Source: JAXDJJ01 sp034665745
GTDB lineage: Bacteria > Actinomycetota > CADDZG01 > WHSQ01
Reading direction: 5' to 3'
Assembly: GCA_034665745.1 (NCBI GenBank)
Contig: JAXDJJ010000028.1
Location: forward strand, 1 to 23,679
Length of the DNA stretch: 23,679 nt
The notes beneath the pieces are model-generated. The model worked only from the letters and a program-made list of their open reading frames with translations, was not told the origin of the DNA and made no database searches. Below, in pieces: positions 1-7,627 of the stretch; positions within the stretch are counted from its first letter, which is position 1; every line of letters begins with the position of its first letter. A program made the position numbers and the translations under genes.

Positions 1-910
1 TTCGAGCGAAGGGGAGGAGGCTCGCCAGGCGCGGATCCTTCTCCGCATCGATCTGCTTCTTGAGCTTGTAGGTGCGGTCATGCGATGCGCCCAGGACGGT
101 CTCGTCGATGCCCGGGCGGATCGATGCAGCCTCGCCCGGCCCCCGGAACGCGGTCACCTTCATGTCCTCCAAGCTCCCGGTCAGAACGACCCCGCGCTTG
201 AAGTTGAACGATTCGCATACCCGGGTGAGCAGGGCCGCGCAGATGTCGGCCGGCTTGTGCAGGGCTTCGAGGTCGGAAGCCATCGCGGCAAGGTCTTCCA
301 TGTCGGCTTTGCGGCGCTTCAGCTCTCTCTCGTTCAGCTGCGAGAAACGTGCGGTGACCAACGCGACGACGAGCAACGAACCGATCCCGAACAACGCGGC
401 GTGGGTGAATGCCGAGCTATCAACGTTTGGGCTCCCGAATACCTGGTCTTTCACCTGAAGAACGTCGCTGGTCTGCGCGAAATAGACAACGAAACTGAGA
501 AGCGAGTGCCACAGGGTGATCTTGAGACCCGTTCGATACGACGCGAGGAGGGTGACCGCGATCACGTGAACGAACAACAGGAAGCGCATCGGGCTGAGCA
601 CTCCACCTGCTACGTAGAGCACCCATGCCAGATAGATGCCGTCGACGAGCAAGGAGATGCTGATGATCGCGAGGCCGCGGCCCGTGTCCATACGCCGAAG
701 GCCTTCGGCAGCCGCCGTTACCAGCAGATAAAGAGCCGTACCGAGAAGAAGATCCGAGAAGCCCGCACCGATGACGTCGGGTACGAAGAGGCCGGCGCCA
801 AGCACGATCGCGGCAAGTACACCGCGCAAGAGTTGGAGCGAACCCATCCGCTCTGCGAGTGAAGTGATCTCAACCGACTGTGGGCGAGCCCCCTGTGGCC
901 CGGCGACCAT
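1..910 (-). CDS. Membrane sensor protein with GAF-like domain, C-terminus cut by window edge
   Basis: The reverse frame is open from an ATG at 910 to the left edge, giving 303 visible residues. About six hydrophobic segments can be seen (roughly residues 24-47, 51-70, 78-103, 109-126, 131-149 and 167-188). A charged, probably coiled linker follows (about 188-220), then a GAF-like start (about 217-303) with the pattern ADICAALL..VCESF.F.RGVVL. In this family a multi-TM sensor plus GAF usually precedes a GGDEF (diguanylate cyclase) or histidine-kinase domain, but the output domain lies outside the window, so the signalling chemistry is unknown. The start is supported by AAGGGG a few bases upstream. 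The gene begins 9 bp after the stop of the secreted Gly-rich protein gene, so the two are probably cotranscribed. The ligand is unknown. The reading frame is certain; the family is an inference. Confidence 0.75.
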   Translation of the reverse strand, partial: MVAGPQGARPQSVEITSLAERMGSLQLLRGVLAAIVLGAGLFVPDVIGAGFSDLLLGTALYLLVTAAAEGLRRMDTGRGLAIISISLLVDGIYLAWVLYVAGGVLSPMRFLLFVHVIAVTLLASYRTGLKITLWHSLLSFVVYFAQTSDVLQVKDQVFGSPNVDSSAFTHAALFGIGSLLVVALVTARFSQLNERELKRRKADMEDLAAMASDLEALHKPADICAALLTRVCESFNFKRGVVLTGSLEDMKVTAFRGPGEAASIRPGIDETVLGASHDRTYKLKKQIDAEKDPRLASLLPFAR

Positions 911-919
911 CTATGCCCC

Positions 920-1738
920 TTAAGTGAAGCTCAATAGGTCGTGTTCAGAGTCCACGGGTGCGAGAGCGAGTTTCGGGTCCCTCCTGTCGATCCGGTTCTG
1001 AACCATGAGGAATGCGATCACCATCAGCGTGAGCAGTGCCGGGAAAACCGCCTGCTGGGCGGCTTCGGTAGCGATGTCCCCAATCGACGAGATGAAGCTG
1101 CGCTCGTTCGACGTAGTTGCGGTTGCGGTGAAGTCTCTGCCGGTCGCCTTGGCATCGGACACAGACTTGGCGTCTGCTGCCAGCGCCGCCGCAAGGGTCT
1201 CTCCTAGGACGTCGGTGTTGTCTTGACTGACCGACGGCGAGGTCGAGTGAGTGCGGTCCTTGGGGTTGTTCGTCTTGTTGTCCTTCTTCTTGCCGCTGTG
1301 ACCTTTCAGGCCGCTCGTGACGCGATCCACAGCCTCCTTCGCTCCGCCAACGACGACGCCGAGTGAACCTCCGACCTGTCCTGCGGTCTCTTCAGCTTTG
1401 TCTTTCGAGTGGTCGACCGTGTCTTTGACGCCATCGGTGATGTCCGTGATGGGGTCGCCGCTTCCGGACCCTCCGGAACCTCCCGGGTCGCCGCCGGCGA
1501 TCGGGTCCGTGATGTCCCCGATGATGCCGCCACCGCTCGAAGAGCCACCGCCGGTGTCAGCCCCGCCACCGCTGCTGCCACCACCCGTGATCGGGTCGGT
1601 CACGCCGCCAACGGCGTCGCCGATGCCACCGATCTGGGCACTCGCGGCAGGCGCAAGCAGAGCCGTGAGCACCATGGCCAGGAGGAACACGGCCATGACG
1701 CGGGGTGCGGATCGGGTGATGAAGCTTCGGGCCTTCAT
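920..1738 (-). CDS. Secreted Gly-rich protein with C-terminal membrane anchor, function unknown
   Basis: This 272-residue protein starts with a clear signal peptide: a basic N-terminus, a hydrophobic core ending in LLAPAASA, and likely cleavage before QIGG. A low-complexity segment of about 80 residues follows, rich in Gly, Ser and Asp, with a recurring D-P-I-(T/A)-G-G / D-P-I-T-D unit. Next come a Val/Lys-rich stretch (residues about 120-150), a Lys/Asn-rich polar segment with SGKKKDNKTNN, and an Ala/Thr-rich region. One transmembrane helix (AVFPALLTLMVIAFLMV, about 230-246) precedes a short 26-residue charged tail, probably cytoplasmic. This suggests an extracytoplasmic stalk anchored at its C-terminus. 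The frame stays open much further upstream, but that part overlaps argC, and the signal peptide fixes the start at 1738. There is no clear Shine-Dalgarno sequence. I do not recognise a named family. Confidence 0.75.
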   Translation of the reverse strand: MKARSFITRSAPRVMAVFLLAMVLTALLAPAASAQIGGIGDAVGGVTDPITGGGSSGGGADTGGGSSSGGGIIGDITDPIAGGDPGGSGGSGSGDPITDITDGVKDTVDHSKDKAEETAGQVGGSLGVVVGGAKEAVDRVTSGLKGHSGKKKDNKTNNPKDRTHSTSPSVSQDNTDVLGETLAAALAADAKSVSDAKATGRDFTATATTSNERSFISSIGDIATEAAQQAVFPALLTLMVIAFLMVQNRIDRRDPKLALAPVDSEHDLLSFT

Positions 1739-1769
1739 GTGATTCGTATCGGCAGGCCTCTGGTAATTC

Positions 1770-1799
1770 TTGACTAGTCCGTTCAATCGGAAATATATG
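1770..1799 (+). promoter_or_regulatory. Candidate argC promoter (TTGACT-18-TATATG)
   Basis: TTGACT (1770-1775) is separated by 18 bp from TATATG (1794-1799), a reasonable housekeeping-sigma promoter whose start would fall near 1806, at the edge of the ARG-box-like palindrome. The AT-rich AATATATG is nearly symmetric. Read on the minus strand it gives TATATT (1797 to 1792), which could drive the divergent secreted-protein gene with a leader of about 47 nt. A second +strand -10 candidate, TATAAA at 1811-1816, would give a leader of only about 3 nt. I cannot decide between them. Confidence 0.4.
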
Positions 1800-1806
1800 C
1801 GCCGAT

Positions 1807-1824
1807 GGTGTATAAACATGCGCC
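1807..1824. promoter_or_regulatory. Candidate ARG box (ArgR operator) at the argC start
   Basis: An imperfect 18-bp palindrome, GGYGYAT-NNNN-ATRCRCC in degenerate form, ends one base before the argC ATG. The core TGTAT-AAAC-ATGCG follows the general ARG-box shape TGnAT-4 bp-ATnCA known for ArgR/AhrC operators. It overlaps a possible -10 (TATAAA, 1811-1816) and lies just downstream of another promoter candidate (TTGACT at 1770-1775, 18 bp, TATATG at 1794-1799). Binding here would block initiation. ArgR itself is encoded in the same operon, so autoregulation is likely. Identification is by pattern only. Confidence 0.6.
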
Positions 1825-1825
1825 C

Positions 1826-2794
1826 ATGGGGCTTACAGCGAACATCTTGGGTGCATCCGGATACAGCGCGGGAGAGCTGTTGAGGCTCCTTTCGGGCCAC
1901 CCCGCGATAACCGTCGGGGTGCTCGGGGCTCACACCCGAGCCGGCCAGGCGGTCGGGCTCACCCACCCCCATCTCTACGAACACCGAGACGACGTCTTCG
2001 TCGACGTCCAGACCGCTGCGGGGGCCGGGGGAGACCTGTTGTTCTCGTGCATGCCGTCGGGCTCGCTCGCAGCCCTCGGCGAGGCGGTGTCCGCACCGCT
2101 CGTCATCGATCTGTCTGACGACTTCCGCGCTGCGCCCGATTGGGTCTATGGACTCGTCGAGCACGCACGAGACCGCGTGGGAGACGCGACCAGGATCGCT
2201 AACCCAGGTTGTTACCCGACCGCGACCTTGCTGGGCCTCGTTCCCTTCGCCCGCTCGGGACTCATCGGCGGGCCCGTGATCGTCGACGCGCTGTCGGGGG
2301 TATCGGGGGCAGGCAAGGGTCTCGACGACTCGCTGTCGTTCTCTGCTCTTCATGGCAGCTCAACCGCGTACGGGGCGACGATGCATCGCCACGTCCCCGA
2401 GATGGAGCGCGGTCTTGTTTCGTTCGGTGGAGCAGACCTGACGATCTCGTTCACGCCTCATCTGGTGCCGATGGCACGAGGGCTGTTGGTCACCGCTCGT
2501 GCGCCGCTCAACGGCACCCTGGACGATGCCGGCGCGCTGGCCGTGTTGCATGAGGCCTACTCGGACGAACCGTTCGTCACCGTCACCGACGCATGGCCGT
2601 CGACGAAAGCGGTGCAGGGGAGCAACCATGCGCTGGTCTCGGCACGCGTTGACGACCGCACCGGCCTCGTGATCGTGTCCGCCACGATAGACAACCTCGT
2701 CAAGGGGGCCGCGGGACAAGCCTTGCAGAACGCGAACGTTGCACTCGGCCTCGACGAGACCCTTGGGCTCGAGCAGATCGCGGTGTGGCCATGA
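1826..2794 (+). CDS. argC: N-acetyl-gamma-glutamyl-phosphate reductase
   Basis: ArgC reduces N-acetylglutamyl 5-phosphate to N-acetylglutamate semialdehyde with NADPH, the third step of arginine synthesis, in the cytosol. The 322-residue product begins with the Rossmann motif LGASGYSAGELLRLL (about residues 7-21). It carries the catalytic-cysteine motif NPGCYPTA near residue 130, and the later HRHVPEME and FTPHLVPMARG blocks are typical of the family. I chose the ATG at 1826 because the glycine motif follows at the usual distance. An in-frame ATG at 1805 would add seven residues. Neither has a Shine-Dalgarno sequence, so the mRNA may be leaderless. The gene heads the arginine operon and its stop overlaps the argJ start by 4 nt (ATGA). 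Confidence 0.95.
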   Translation: MGLTANILGASGYSAGELLRLLSGHPAITVGVLGAHTRAGQAVGLTHPHLYEHRDDVFVDVQTAAGAGGDLLFSCMPSGSLAALGEAVSAPLVIDLSDDFRAAPDWVYGLVEHARDRVGDATRIANPGCYPTATLLGLVPFARSGLIGGPVIVDALSGVSGAGKGLDDSLSFSALHGSSTAYGATMHRHVPEMERGLVSFGGADLTISFTPHLVPMARGLLVTARAPLNGTLDDAGALAVLHEAYSDEPFVTVTDAWPSTKAVQGSNHALVSARVDDRTGLVIVSATIDNLVKGAAGQALQNANVALGLDETLGLEQIAVWP

Positions 2795-3927
2795 GATGGC
2801 CCACCGGTTTCACCAGCTCCGGCGTCGCCGCGGGGATCAAGCCGAACGGTGACAAGGATCTCGCCGTCCTCGTCACGGAAGCTCCCGTCCAGTGGGCGGG
2901 CACGTTCACTCACAACGCGTCGGCGGCTGCGTGCGTCCACTGGTGCCGCGGCCAGTTGGGCCACCCTGTTCGCGCCATCGTCGTGAACAGTGGCAACGCG
3001 AATGCCTGCACGGGAAAGTCCGGCGCCGCTGCCGTCGAGGAGACGGCAATGGCTGCGGCGGATGCACTCGGGTGCTCGCGTGACGAGATCCTCGTGTCCT
3101 CGACCGGCACGATCGGCATCCCATTGCCCGTCGAGCGTTTGACATCTGCTCTGCCCGGAGCCTTCGCGGGCCTCGGCCCGGACGTCGGGGAATTCGGTCA
3201 CGCGATCATGACGACCGACAGCCGCATGAAGGTGGCCACTGCCGGTGCAGGCGATGCAACCGTCGTCGGCGTCGCCAAGGGGGCCGCGATGCTGGCTCCG
3301 AACATGGCAACGATGCTCGCGTTCATGACGACCGATGCCGCGGTGCCGGACGGTGCGCTCCAGAAGGTTCTTACGGCCGCGGTGGGGCAGAGCTTCGACC
3401 GCATCTCGGTCGACGCGTGCGAATCCACGAACGATTCCGTCTTCCTGCTGTCTAGCTCGGCGGTCGAGACGACCGTGGATGCCCTGGCGCGAGCGGTCAC
3501 CGAAGTCTGCAAGGACCTTGCCGAGCAGATGGTCCGAGACGCCGAGGGCGGCTCGAAGTTTGTTCGCATCCAGGTGACGGGCGCGGCCGATGATGCTGCT
3601 GCGGTCTCGTTCGGCCGCTCCATCGCGGCGTCTGCTCTCTGGCGCGCGGCGGTTAACGGCGCCGACCCCAACTGGGGCCGCGTCCTTGCTGCACTTGGCT
3701 CCGTCGATCGCACTTTGGATATCTCGGAGGTCACCGTCGCCATCGGCCCCGAGACCTTGTTCGATCGTGGCGAGCCGTGCGGGTCGATCGAGGCGGCACA
3801 CAAGGCCATGAGCGGCGATGAGTTCACGTTGTCTTGCGTCGTCGGTGGCGGTACGGGCGTTGCGGAGATCCTGTCGAGTGACCTTTCTACCGACTACGTC
3901 ACGCTGAACGCCGAGGGATCGACGTGA
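2791..3927 (+). CDS. argJ: Glutamate N-acetyltransferase / ornithine acetyltransferase
   Basis: ArgJ moves the acetyl group from N-acetylornithine to glutamate, closing the acetyl cycle. Some members also make N-acetylglutamate from acetyl-CoA, and the sequence alone does not say which type this is. The precursor has 378 residues, normal for the family. The self-cleavage region KGAAMLAPNMATMLAF is present. By family knowledge cleavage occurs between Ala and Thr of NMATML, and that Thr becomes the N-terminal nucleophile of the beta chain. DNDSVFLLSS-like and NGADPNWGRVLAALG blocks are also recognisable. The start is the ATG at 2791, which overlaps the argC stop as ATGA. A GTG two codons upstream (2785) is possible. 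The stop overlaps the argB GTG. Confidence 0.94.
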   Translation: MRWPTGFTSSGVAAGIKPNGDKDLAVLVTEAPVQWAGTFTHNASAAACVHWCRGQLGHPVRAIVVNSGNANACTGKSGAAAVEETAMAAADALGCSRDEILVSSTGTIGIPLPVERLTSALPGAFAGLGPDVGEFGHAIMTTDSRMKVATAGAGDATVVGVAKGAAMLAPNMATMLAFMTTDAAVPDGALQKVLTAAVGQSFDRISVDACESTNDSVFLLSSSAVETTVDALARAVTEVCKDLAEQMVRDAEGGSKFVRIQVTGAADDAAAVSFGRSIAASALWRAAVNGADPNWGRVLAALGSVDRTLDISEVTVAIGPETLFDRGEPCGSIEAAHKAMSGDEFTLSCVVGGGTGVAEILSSDLSTDYVTLNAEGST

Positions 3928-4787
3928 GCACCTCCGTAGCGTCAGCGAAAGCAGCGACCCTTCTCGAGGCGTTGCCCTACATCCGCGCATGGCGGGGGCG
4001 AACGATCGTTGTGAAGATCGGTGGGGCAGCGTTGGACGACGACAACCTTGCATCTCTGGTTGCGGAGGACCTCGCACTCTTGACCCTCGTCGGCTTGCGG
4101 GTAGTGGTGGTTCACGGTGGGGGGCCGCAGGTGTCCGAGGCCATGAGGACAGCGGGCATCGAGCCAACCTTCATCTCGGGGCTTCGCGTTACGACCGATG
4201 CTTCGATGGAGATCGTCCGTCAGGTACTCGTGGGATCGATCAACAACTCTTTGGTTGCGCGCCTATGTGGATCAGGTCTCCGCGCGGTCGGACTGTCCGG
4301 CGCGGATGCGGGGCTCATCGTTGCCGAGAAGGTCGCGGGTCCCGATGGTGAGGACCTTGGGAACGTAGGCCGAGTGGTGTCGATCCAGACCAGCGTCATC
4401 GACTCGCTCCTCGACGAGGGATACACCCCGTGCATCGCGTCGGTGGCCCCAGACCTGACCGGATCCCCCCTGAACGTGAACGCCGACGCGGTAGCCGGCG
4501 CACTGGCAGCCGCGGTCAAAGCCGAGAAGTTGGTCTACCTGACGAACGTCGATGGTCTCTACGGTGACCTCGGTGACAAGGGGTCGTTGATCTCGGAGTT
4601 GAAGGCCGACGAGCTCGGCGTCATGGCGGGCAGCCTTTCCGAGGGGATGCGACCGAAGGCAGCCTCCATCGTGACCGCCCTTGGTGAGGGGGTCGGTAAG
4701 GCCCACATCCTCGACGGACGCGTGCCCCACGCTCTCCTTCTAGAGATCTTCACCGACGAGGGCATCGGCACACAGGTGCTGTCATGA
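3924..4787 (+). CDS. argB: Acetylglutamate kinase
   Basis: ArgB phosphorylates N-acetylglutamate with ATP, the usual control point of the acetyl-cycle arginine pathway. The 287-residue protein belongs to the amino-acid kinase family. It has VVKIGGAAL near residue 28, the substrate loop VVHGGGPQVSEAM (about 65-77), GLRVTTDA, and the C-terminal EGMRPKAASI block. About 25 residues precede the VVKIGG strand. In this family such an N-terminal helix marks arginine-inhibited, ring-forming kinases, so feedback inhibition by arginine is likely (inference). The GTG start at 3924 overlaps the argJ stop (GTGA) and follows a GAGGGA ribosome-binding site within argJ. The stop overlaps the argD ATG. Confidence 0.95.
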   Translation: MSTSVASAKAATLLEALPYIRAWRGRTIVVKIGGAALDDDNLASLVAEDLALLTLVGLRVVVVHGGGPQVSEAMRTAGIEPTFISGLRVTTDASMEIVRQVLVGSINNSLVARLCGSGLRAVGLSGADAGLIVAEKVAGPDGEDLGNVGRVVSIQTSVIDSLLDEGYTPCIASVAPDLTGSPLNVNADAVAGALAAAVKAEKLVYLTNVDGLYGDLGDKGSLISELKADELGVMAGSLSEGMRPKAASIVTALGEGVGKAHILDGRVPHALLLEIFTDEGIGTQVLS

Positions 4788-5947
4788 CCCCGCTCCCAAC
4801 GGTAGCGCCCGCCGACATGATGATGCGCACGTACAAGGACCGCCCCATCTCGTTCGTCTCGGGGCAGGGTTCGACCCTCGTCGACGATGACGGTGACGAA
4901 TACCTGGATCTCGTCGCGGGCATCGCGGTCGCAGGCGTCGGTCATTCACACCCAAAGGTGGCCGCAGCGATCGCGTCGCAAGCCGCAACCTTGATCCATA
5001 CATCCAACCTCTATGGCACCACCCCGCAGGTCGAGCTTGCGGATCGTCTCGCAGAGATCAGCGGGGGGAAGTTGTCGTTCTTCGCAAACTCGGGGGCCGA
5101 GACGATCGAGTGCGCCTTGAAGCTCGCTCGCAGGTTCCACGACGGAGCGCGCACCGGTTTCGTCGCCACGGATGGCGGGTTCCACGGCCGCACGTTCGGT
5201 GCCCTGTCTGCAACGGGCCAGCCGGCCAAGCAAGCGCCCTTCGCACCGATGGTTCCGGGCTTCACTCACGTTCCTTATGGCGACCTCGGCGCACTCGAGG
5301 CTGCAGTGGACGGCGATGTTGCCGCGGTCCTGCTCGAGCCCATCCAGGGTGAGGGTGGTGTGGTCGTGCCGCCCCCCGGATACATCCAGGGGGCCCGTGA
5401 CATCTGCGACCGAACCGGCGCTCTGTTGATCCTCGACGAGGTCCAGACGGGACTCGGACGCACCGGCTACTGGTTCGCAGCCGAGCACGACGGTGTCGAT
5501 CCCGATATCGCCTGTCTCGCGAAATCACTCGGTGGCGGACTGCCGATCGGAGCCTGTCTCGCGCGACCGGACGTCGCCGAGAGATTCCAACCGGGAGATC
5601 ACGCAACGACGTTCGGAGGCGGCCCGGTGCAGTGCAGCGCAGCCATCGCCACCCTCGACGTGATCGTCGAGGAAGGATTGTTGAACCGTTCCGCGACCGC
5701 AGGCCAACGCTTCGCCGGGGGATTGAAGGCCCTGGGCCGCGGCACCGTGAGGGGCCGCGGCTTGATGCTGGCCTTGGACCTCGAAGCCCCTATCGCCGGC
5801 GCGGTCACCGCTGCCGCGCTGGAGCGCAAGGTGCTGGTCAACGAGGTGTCCGCGTCGGCCATCAGGATCACGCCACCCTTGGTGATAACCGACGACGAGA
5901 TCGATCACGCGATCGGCGTCCTTGCAGAGGTGCTCGATGAGATCTGA
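4784..5947 (+). CDS. argD: Acetylornithine aminotransferase
   Basis: ArgD is a PLP enzyme that transaminates N-acetylglutamate semialdehyde with glutamate to give N-acetylornithine. The 387-residue sequence has the class-III aminotransferase landmarks in order: FVSGQGSTLVDDDGDEYLDLVAGIAV near the N-terminus, FFANSGAETIECALKLAR (PLP phosphate binding), GFHGRTFGALSATG, EPIQGEGGV, LDEVQTGLGRTG, and LAKSLGGGLPIGA, whose Lys is the Schiff-base residue. Some family members also act as succinyl-diaminopimelate aminotransferases, but the operon context supports arginine synthesis as the main role. It overlaps argB by 4 nt and argR by 11 nt. Confidence 0.95.
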   Translation: MTPLPTVAPADMMMRTYKDRPISFVSGQGSTLVDDDGDEYLDLVAGIAVAGVGHSHPKVAAAIASQAATLIHTSNLYGTTPQVELADRLAEISGGKLSFFANSGAETIECALKLARRFHDGARTGFVATDGGFHGRTFGALSATGQPAKQAPFAPMVPGFTHVPYGDLGALEAAVDGDVAAVLLEPIQGEGGVVVPPPGYIQGARDICDRTGALLILDEVQTGLGRTGYWFAAEHDGVDPDIACLAKSLGGGLPIGACLARPDVAERFQPGDHATTFGGGPVQCSAAIATLDVIVEEGLLNRSATAGQRFAGGLKALGRGTVRGRGLMLALDLEAPIAGAVTAAALERKVLVNEVSASAIRITPPLVITDDEIDHAIGVLAEVLDEI

Positions 5948-6440
5948 TCGCATCAAAGATCTCGTTCGCATCCTGCGCGCCGGGCACGCCGCTACGCAGC
6001 AAGAGATCGTCGCGGCCCTCAACCAGGCAGGACATGATGTGACGCAGGCGACCGTGTCGCGCGACCTCCAGGAGGTCGGCGCGGTGAAGGTGAGGGCCGG
6101 TAGTTCGCTCGAGTACCGCTTGCCCGACGAGGTCCCTCGTACGGCCGGCAGCGACCTGATGGCGCGCAACCTGCGTCGCACCTTGCAGGACTTCGCCCTC
6201 GACGTGCGACCTGCCTCGAGCATCGTTGTCGTGATCACAGCACCAGGCCACGCTTCGGCGGTTGCACGCGCTATCGACCTCGCCGGGCTCGAGGATGTCG
6301 TAGGCACCGTTGCGGGCGACGACACGATCTTCGTTGCAACCCCCTCAGAAGCAGCGGCTCTGTCCGTCGTCACTAGCTGGACGTCGGTATCGCAAGGCTC
6401 ATTCACACCAACCTCCGTGGAAGGAGACAACTCACGATGA
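5937..6440 (+). CDS. argR: Arginine repressor ArgR
   Basis: ArgR binds ARG boxes when arginine is present and represses arginine biosynthesis. The 167-residue protein has the N-terminal winged helix-turn-helix with TQATVSRDLQEVGAVKV (about residues 36-52), the DNA-recognition signature of the family. A linker follows, then the C-terminal oligomerisation and arginine-binding domain, with SSIVVVITAPGHASAVARAID and VVGTVAGDDTIFVAT containing the GDD arginine-contact motif. The ATG at 5937 lies inside the end of argD, with AGAGG 6-10 nt upstream. A TTG at 5922 is less likely. The stop overlaps argG by 4 nt. The ARG-box-like palindrome at 1807-1824 is its probable operator. Confidence 0.95.
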   Translation: MRSDRIKDLVRILRAGHAATQQEIVAALNQAGHDVTQATVSRDLQEVGAVKVRAGSSLEYRLPDEVPRTAGSDLMARNLRRTLQDFALDVRPASSIVVVITAPGHASAVARAIDLAGLEDVVGTVAGDDTIFVATPSEAAALSVVTSWTSVSQGSFTPTSVEGDNSR

Positions 6441-7627
6441 AGAAGGTCGTTCTTGCGTACTCAGGTGGGCTCGACACATCGGTCGCGATCCCGTGGCTGT
6501 CCGAGCAGGGTTACGAGGTGGTCGCGGTTGCCGTCGATGTCGGGCAGGGCGGCGACCTGAGCGCCGCGGTAGCGCGCGCAACCAAACTCGGAGCGATCGA
6601 CGCACGTTCGGTCGATGCCCGTGATGAATACGCACAGGACTTCGCGTTCGCGGCCCTGCGCATGAACGCTCTCTATCAAGGTCGCTATCCACTGGTCTCG
6701 GCCCTCTCGCGCCCGCTCATATCGCGCGTGCTGATCGAGGTTGCCGAAGAGGTCGGGGCCGACGCTGTCGCGCACGGTTGCACCGGCAAGGGGAACGACC
6801 AGGTCCGTTTCGAGGTGTCGTTGAGCGCGCTCGCTCCCGACATCGAGGTTTTGGCGCCTGTGCGCGACTGGGGCATGACCCGCGCGGACACGATCGCCTA
6901 TGCCGAGGAGCGCAAGCTTCCGATCACTACGACGAAGTCGTCGCCCTACTCGGTCGACGAGAACCTGTGGGGGAGAAGCATCGAGTGCGGCGTGCTGGAA
7001 GACCCCTGGACGGTGGCCCCCGACGACATCTTCGAGCTAACGCAGTCGCCTGCGGATGCGCCCAGTGAGTCATCCGAGGTCGAGATCGCGTTCGAACACG
7101 GTGTCCCCGTCGCGGTTGACGGAGAGACCCTTGACCCAGTCGCTTTGATCCAGACCCTGGAGAAGAAGGTGGGTCAGTACGGCTTCGGTCGCATCGACCT
7201 CGTCGAAGACCGCGTCGTAGGCATCAAGTCGCGTGAGATCTACGAGGCCCCCGCGGCTCTCGCTTTGATCGCGGCACACGCCGACCTCGAGGCGATGACC
7301 CTCGAGCGTGCGGTCGCGCGTGAGAAGCGCGTGTTGGATGCGAAGTGGAGCGAGATCGTCTACGAGGGTCTGTGGTTCTCCCCCCTACGCGAGGCGATCG
7401 ACGCGTTCGCAGCTACGACGCAGCCCTTCGTGTCGGGTGAGGTTCGTCTCAGACTGACGCCCGGCGGGTGCTTGCCCATCGCGCGCCGTTCATCCCAGTC
7501 TCTCTACGAGACGTCTCTGGCGACCTACGACGAGGGCGACCTGTTCGACCAGAGCCAGGCGGCCGGATTCGTGAAGCTCTGGGGCCTCCCTGCGAAAACC
7601 CACGCAGCGAGAAGCAAACGCGCGTGA
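6437..7627 (+). CDS. argG: Argininosuccinate synthase
   Basis: ArgG joins citrulline and aspartate using ATP to form argininosuccinate. The 396-residue protein starts with VVLAYSGGLDTSVAIPWL, the PP-loop (SGGLDTS) that binds ATP. HGCTGKGNDQVRFE (about residues 112-125), SSPYSVDENLWGRSIECG and the substrate loop near KSREIYEAPAAL are family landmarks. A strong AAGGAG lies 10 nt before the ATG, the clearest Shine-Dalgarno in the operon, so argG and argH may be translated independently of the upstream genes. Its start overlaps the argR stop (ATGA) and its stop overlaps the argH GTG (GTGA). Because argF is not in the cluster, citrulline must come from an enzyme encoded elsewhere. Confidence 0.96.
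   Translation: MKKVVLAYSGGLDTSVAIPWLSEQGYEVVAVAVDVGQGGDLSAAVARATKLGAIDARSVDARDEYAQDFAFAALRMNALYQGRYPLVSALSRPLISRVLIEVAEEVGADAVAHGCTGKGNDQVRFEVSLSALAPDIEVLAPVRDWGMTRADTIAYAEERKLPITTTKSSPYSVDENLWGRSIECGVLEDPWTVAPDDIFELTQSPADAPSESSEVEIAFEHGVPVAVDGETLDPVALIQTLEKKVGQYGFGRIDLVEDRVVGIKSREIYEAPAALALIAAHADLEAMTLERAVAREKRVLDAKWSEIVYEGLWFSPLREAIDAFAATTQPFVSGEVRLRLTPGGCLPIARRSSQSLYETSLATYDEGDLFDQSQAAGFVKLWGLPAKTHAARSKRA

Noticed and set aside
80..862. Plus-strand open frame of 260 codons
   Set aside because: It is antisense to the membrane/GAF gene. Its translation is rich in Arg, Asp and His with no hydrophobic or domain pattern, while the opposite strand gives clear TM helices.
1739..2353. Upstream extension of the secreted-protein frame
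   Set aside because: It runs antisense through argC, lacks domain character, and would bury the signal peptide inside the protein.
2557..4167. Minus-strand open frame of 536 codons opposite argC, argJ and argB
   Set aside because: It is an artefact of GC-rich codon use: Arg/Gly/His-rich, no motifs, fully antisense to three certain genes.
7468..7623. Longer argH start within argG
   Set aside because: The extra 52 residues are out-of-frame argG sequence. The GTG at 7624 overlaps the argG stop as GTGA and gives the family's normal length.
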